This document shows, piece after piece, positions 63,356 to 64,000 of a stretch of 64,000 nucleotides of DNA (position 1 is the stretch's first letter; each line of letters starts with the position of its first letter). Source of the stretch: Halovenus aranensis (GTDB lineage Archaea > Halobacteriota > Halobacteria > Halobacteriales > Haloarculaceae); assembly GCF_900100385.1 (NCBI RefSeq), contig NZ_FNFC01000014.1:1-64000 (forward strand), given 5' to 3'. A model generated the notes under the pieces. That model saw only the letters and a list, made by a program, of their open reading frames with translations. It searched no databases and was not told the DNA's origin. The position numbers and the translations under genes are program-made.

Positions 63356-64000
63356 CGTCCTCGTCCATGAGTCTCGTCGCCGTGTCGCGCCCGAGGTTGC
63401 GATAGGTGCTCGTCATCTCCTCGTGCAGCGAGTGCCAGTGGTCGGTGTGGTCGTTGTCTCGGCCGACCGGCGTCGCTGGCTCTGTGTCGGTCGGGACCGC
63501 GAAGCCCTGCTCGGTCAGGAAGGAATCGACGCGCTCCGCCCAGTCGGCGCGCATCTCGTCGAGGCTCCGTGTTCGGATACCGAGCGCTTCGATGTCGGAC
63601 TCGACGTCGCCGACAGGCTCGAAGATGGTCAGCGCGTACGGGTAGAGCTTGTCTATCGCCGCCTGGACGCGCTCGCTGGCGTCGTCGTCGAGCGACATCC
63701 GTTCCAGCCAGCTACGGGCGTGTTCGAGGTGGTACTCTTCTTCGCCCTGGATGCGGTCGGTCCGGTCACGAATCGGGGCGTACGTCGACTCCTCCAGTGC
63801 GGCGAGGCGAATCTCCTCTGCAACGTCGTAGAGGTAGCCGCGCACGACGGCGTCGGCCCAGTCGCCTTCCTCGAAGGGAAGCTCGACGAGCGTGCTGTGC
63901 TGAAAGTCGTCGGGGTCGCTCTCGTAGATGAGCGACTCCTCCGTGTAGCCGAGCTGCTGGATGGCGTCGTACCACAGGCGCGCGTGGCCCAGTTCGTCCT
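63348..64000 (-). CDS. paaC: Phenylacetyl-CoA epoxidase subunit PaaC (5' end beyond window)
   Basis: At least 217 residues of a ferritin-like subunit; the start lies outside the window on the right. The visible part begins near DELGHARLWYDAIQQLGYTE, whose HAR belongs to a ferritin-type helix, and continues FHTLVELPFEEGDW-like and GYLYDVAEEIRLAALEESTY. PaaC is the structural partner of catalytic PaaA in the multicomponent 1,2-epoxidase for phenylacetyl-CoA. paaA and paaB are probably just beyond the edge. Confidence 0.9.
   Translation of the reverse strand, partial: DELGHARLWYDAIQQLGYTEESLIYESDPDDFQHSTLVELPFEEGDWADAVVRGYLYDVAEEIRLAALEESTYAPIRDRTDRIQGEEEYHLEHARSWLERMSLDDDASERVQAAIDKLYPYALTIFEPVGDVESDIEALGIRTRSLDEMRADWAERVDSFLTEQGFAVPTDTEPATPVGRDNDHTDHWHSLHEEMTSTYRNLGRDTATRLMDEDDE

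Overview
The window comes from an extremely halophilic archaeon (class Halobacteria). The signs are high GC, strongly acidic proteins, Tat-type lipoproteins with twin arginines, leaderless or short-leader genes behind AT-rich box A elements, CMI4-like and TbsP-like haloarchaeal families, a LysW/ArgW arginine pathway, and bacterial-type UvrC and LigA as is usual in this class. The species cannot be fixed from the sequence alone.

Positions 1 to about 5530 are the right part of an integrated mobile element whose left end is outside the window. It starts inside a DDE transposase. About 1.7 kb without convincing genes follows, holding an iteron-like repeat array beside a very AT-rich tract and a diverged ~130-bp duplication. 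Next come small genes: a two-TM protein, a TRAM protein, two zinc ribbons and a ribbon-helix-helix regulator with TACAC/GTGTA operator repeats. A tyrosine integrase closes the element. Right beside the integrase lies an orphan 3' end of an Azf-like (NAD-dependent glucose-6-phosphate dehydrogenase type) gene, so the element appears to have entered a protein-coding gene.

Positions 5.6-24 kb are mixed chromosomal genes: a GIDE-type membrane protein, a degenerate SDR, two Tat lipoproteins and a multicopper oxidase, a low-GC lipoprotein, an epimerase, a BNR propeller, BolA and monothiol glutaredoxin around an S41-like protease, threonine dehydratase, pyruvoyl arginine decarboxylase, a Zn/Mn ABC transporter, a TbsP-like regulator, a DUF6159-like membrane protein and cysS.

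Positions 24.1-33.2 kb hold nine arginine genes on the minus strand, argG-argH-argW-argX-argC-argB-argD-argE-argF. They cover the carrier-protein route from glutamate to ornithine and on to arginine. Many junctions overlap by 4 bp, and a hairpin plus T-run separates argH from argW.

Positions 33.4-40.1 kb contain an erythromycin-esterase-like protein, tRNase Z, and a six-gene minus-strand cluster of unknown role: a MinD-like ATPase, two coiled-coil proteins, a small protein, a RecA/KaiC-like protein with a broken Walker A, and a CMI4-like protein. With the mobile element, this is the best candidate here for an undescribed system.

Positions 40.2-64 kb carry a membrane Fe-S oxidoreductase (ETF:quinone oxidoreductase-like), a TFS paralogue without the catalytic acidic pair, a V4R protein with a small partner, a second BNR propeller, a 5'-nucleotidase-like phosphoesterase, a CDF transporter, aconitase, a dUTPase/dCTP-deaminase-like enzyme, UvrC, LigA, a MEDS histidine kinase, a NosL-like lipoprotein lacking its usual cysteines, an aminotransferase, PsiE, an MFS transporter and RimI. 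The window ends in the phenylacetate oxygenase genes paaC and paaD, with the PaaD zinc ribbon encoded separately.
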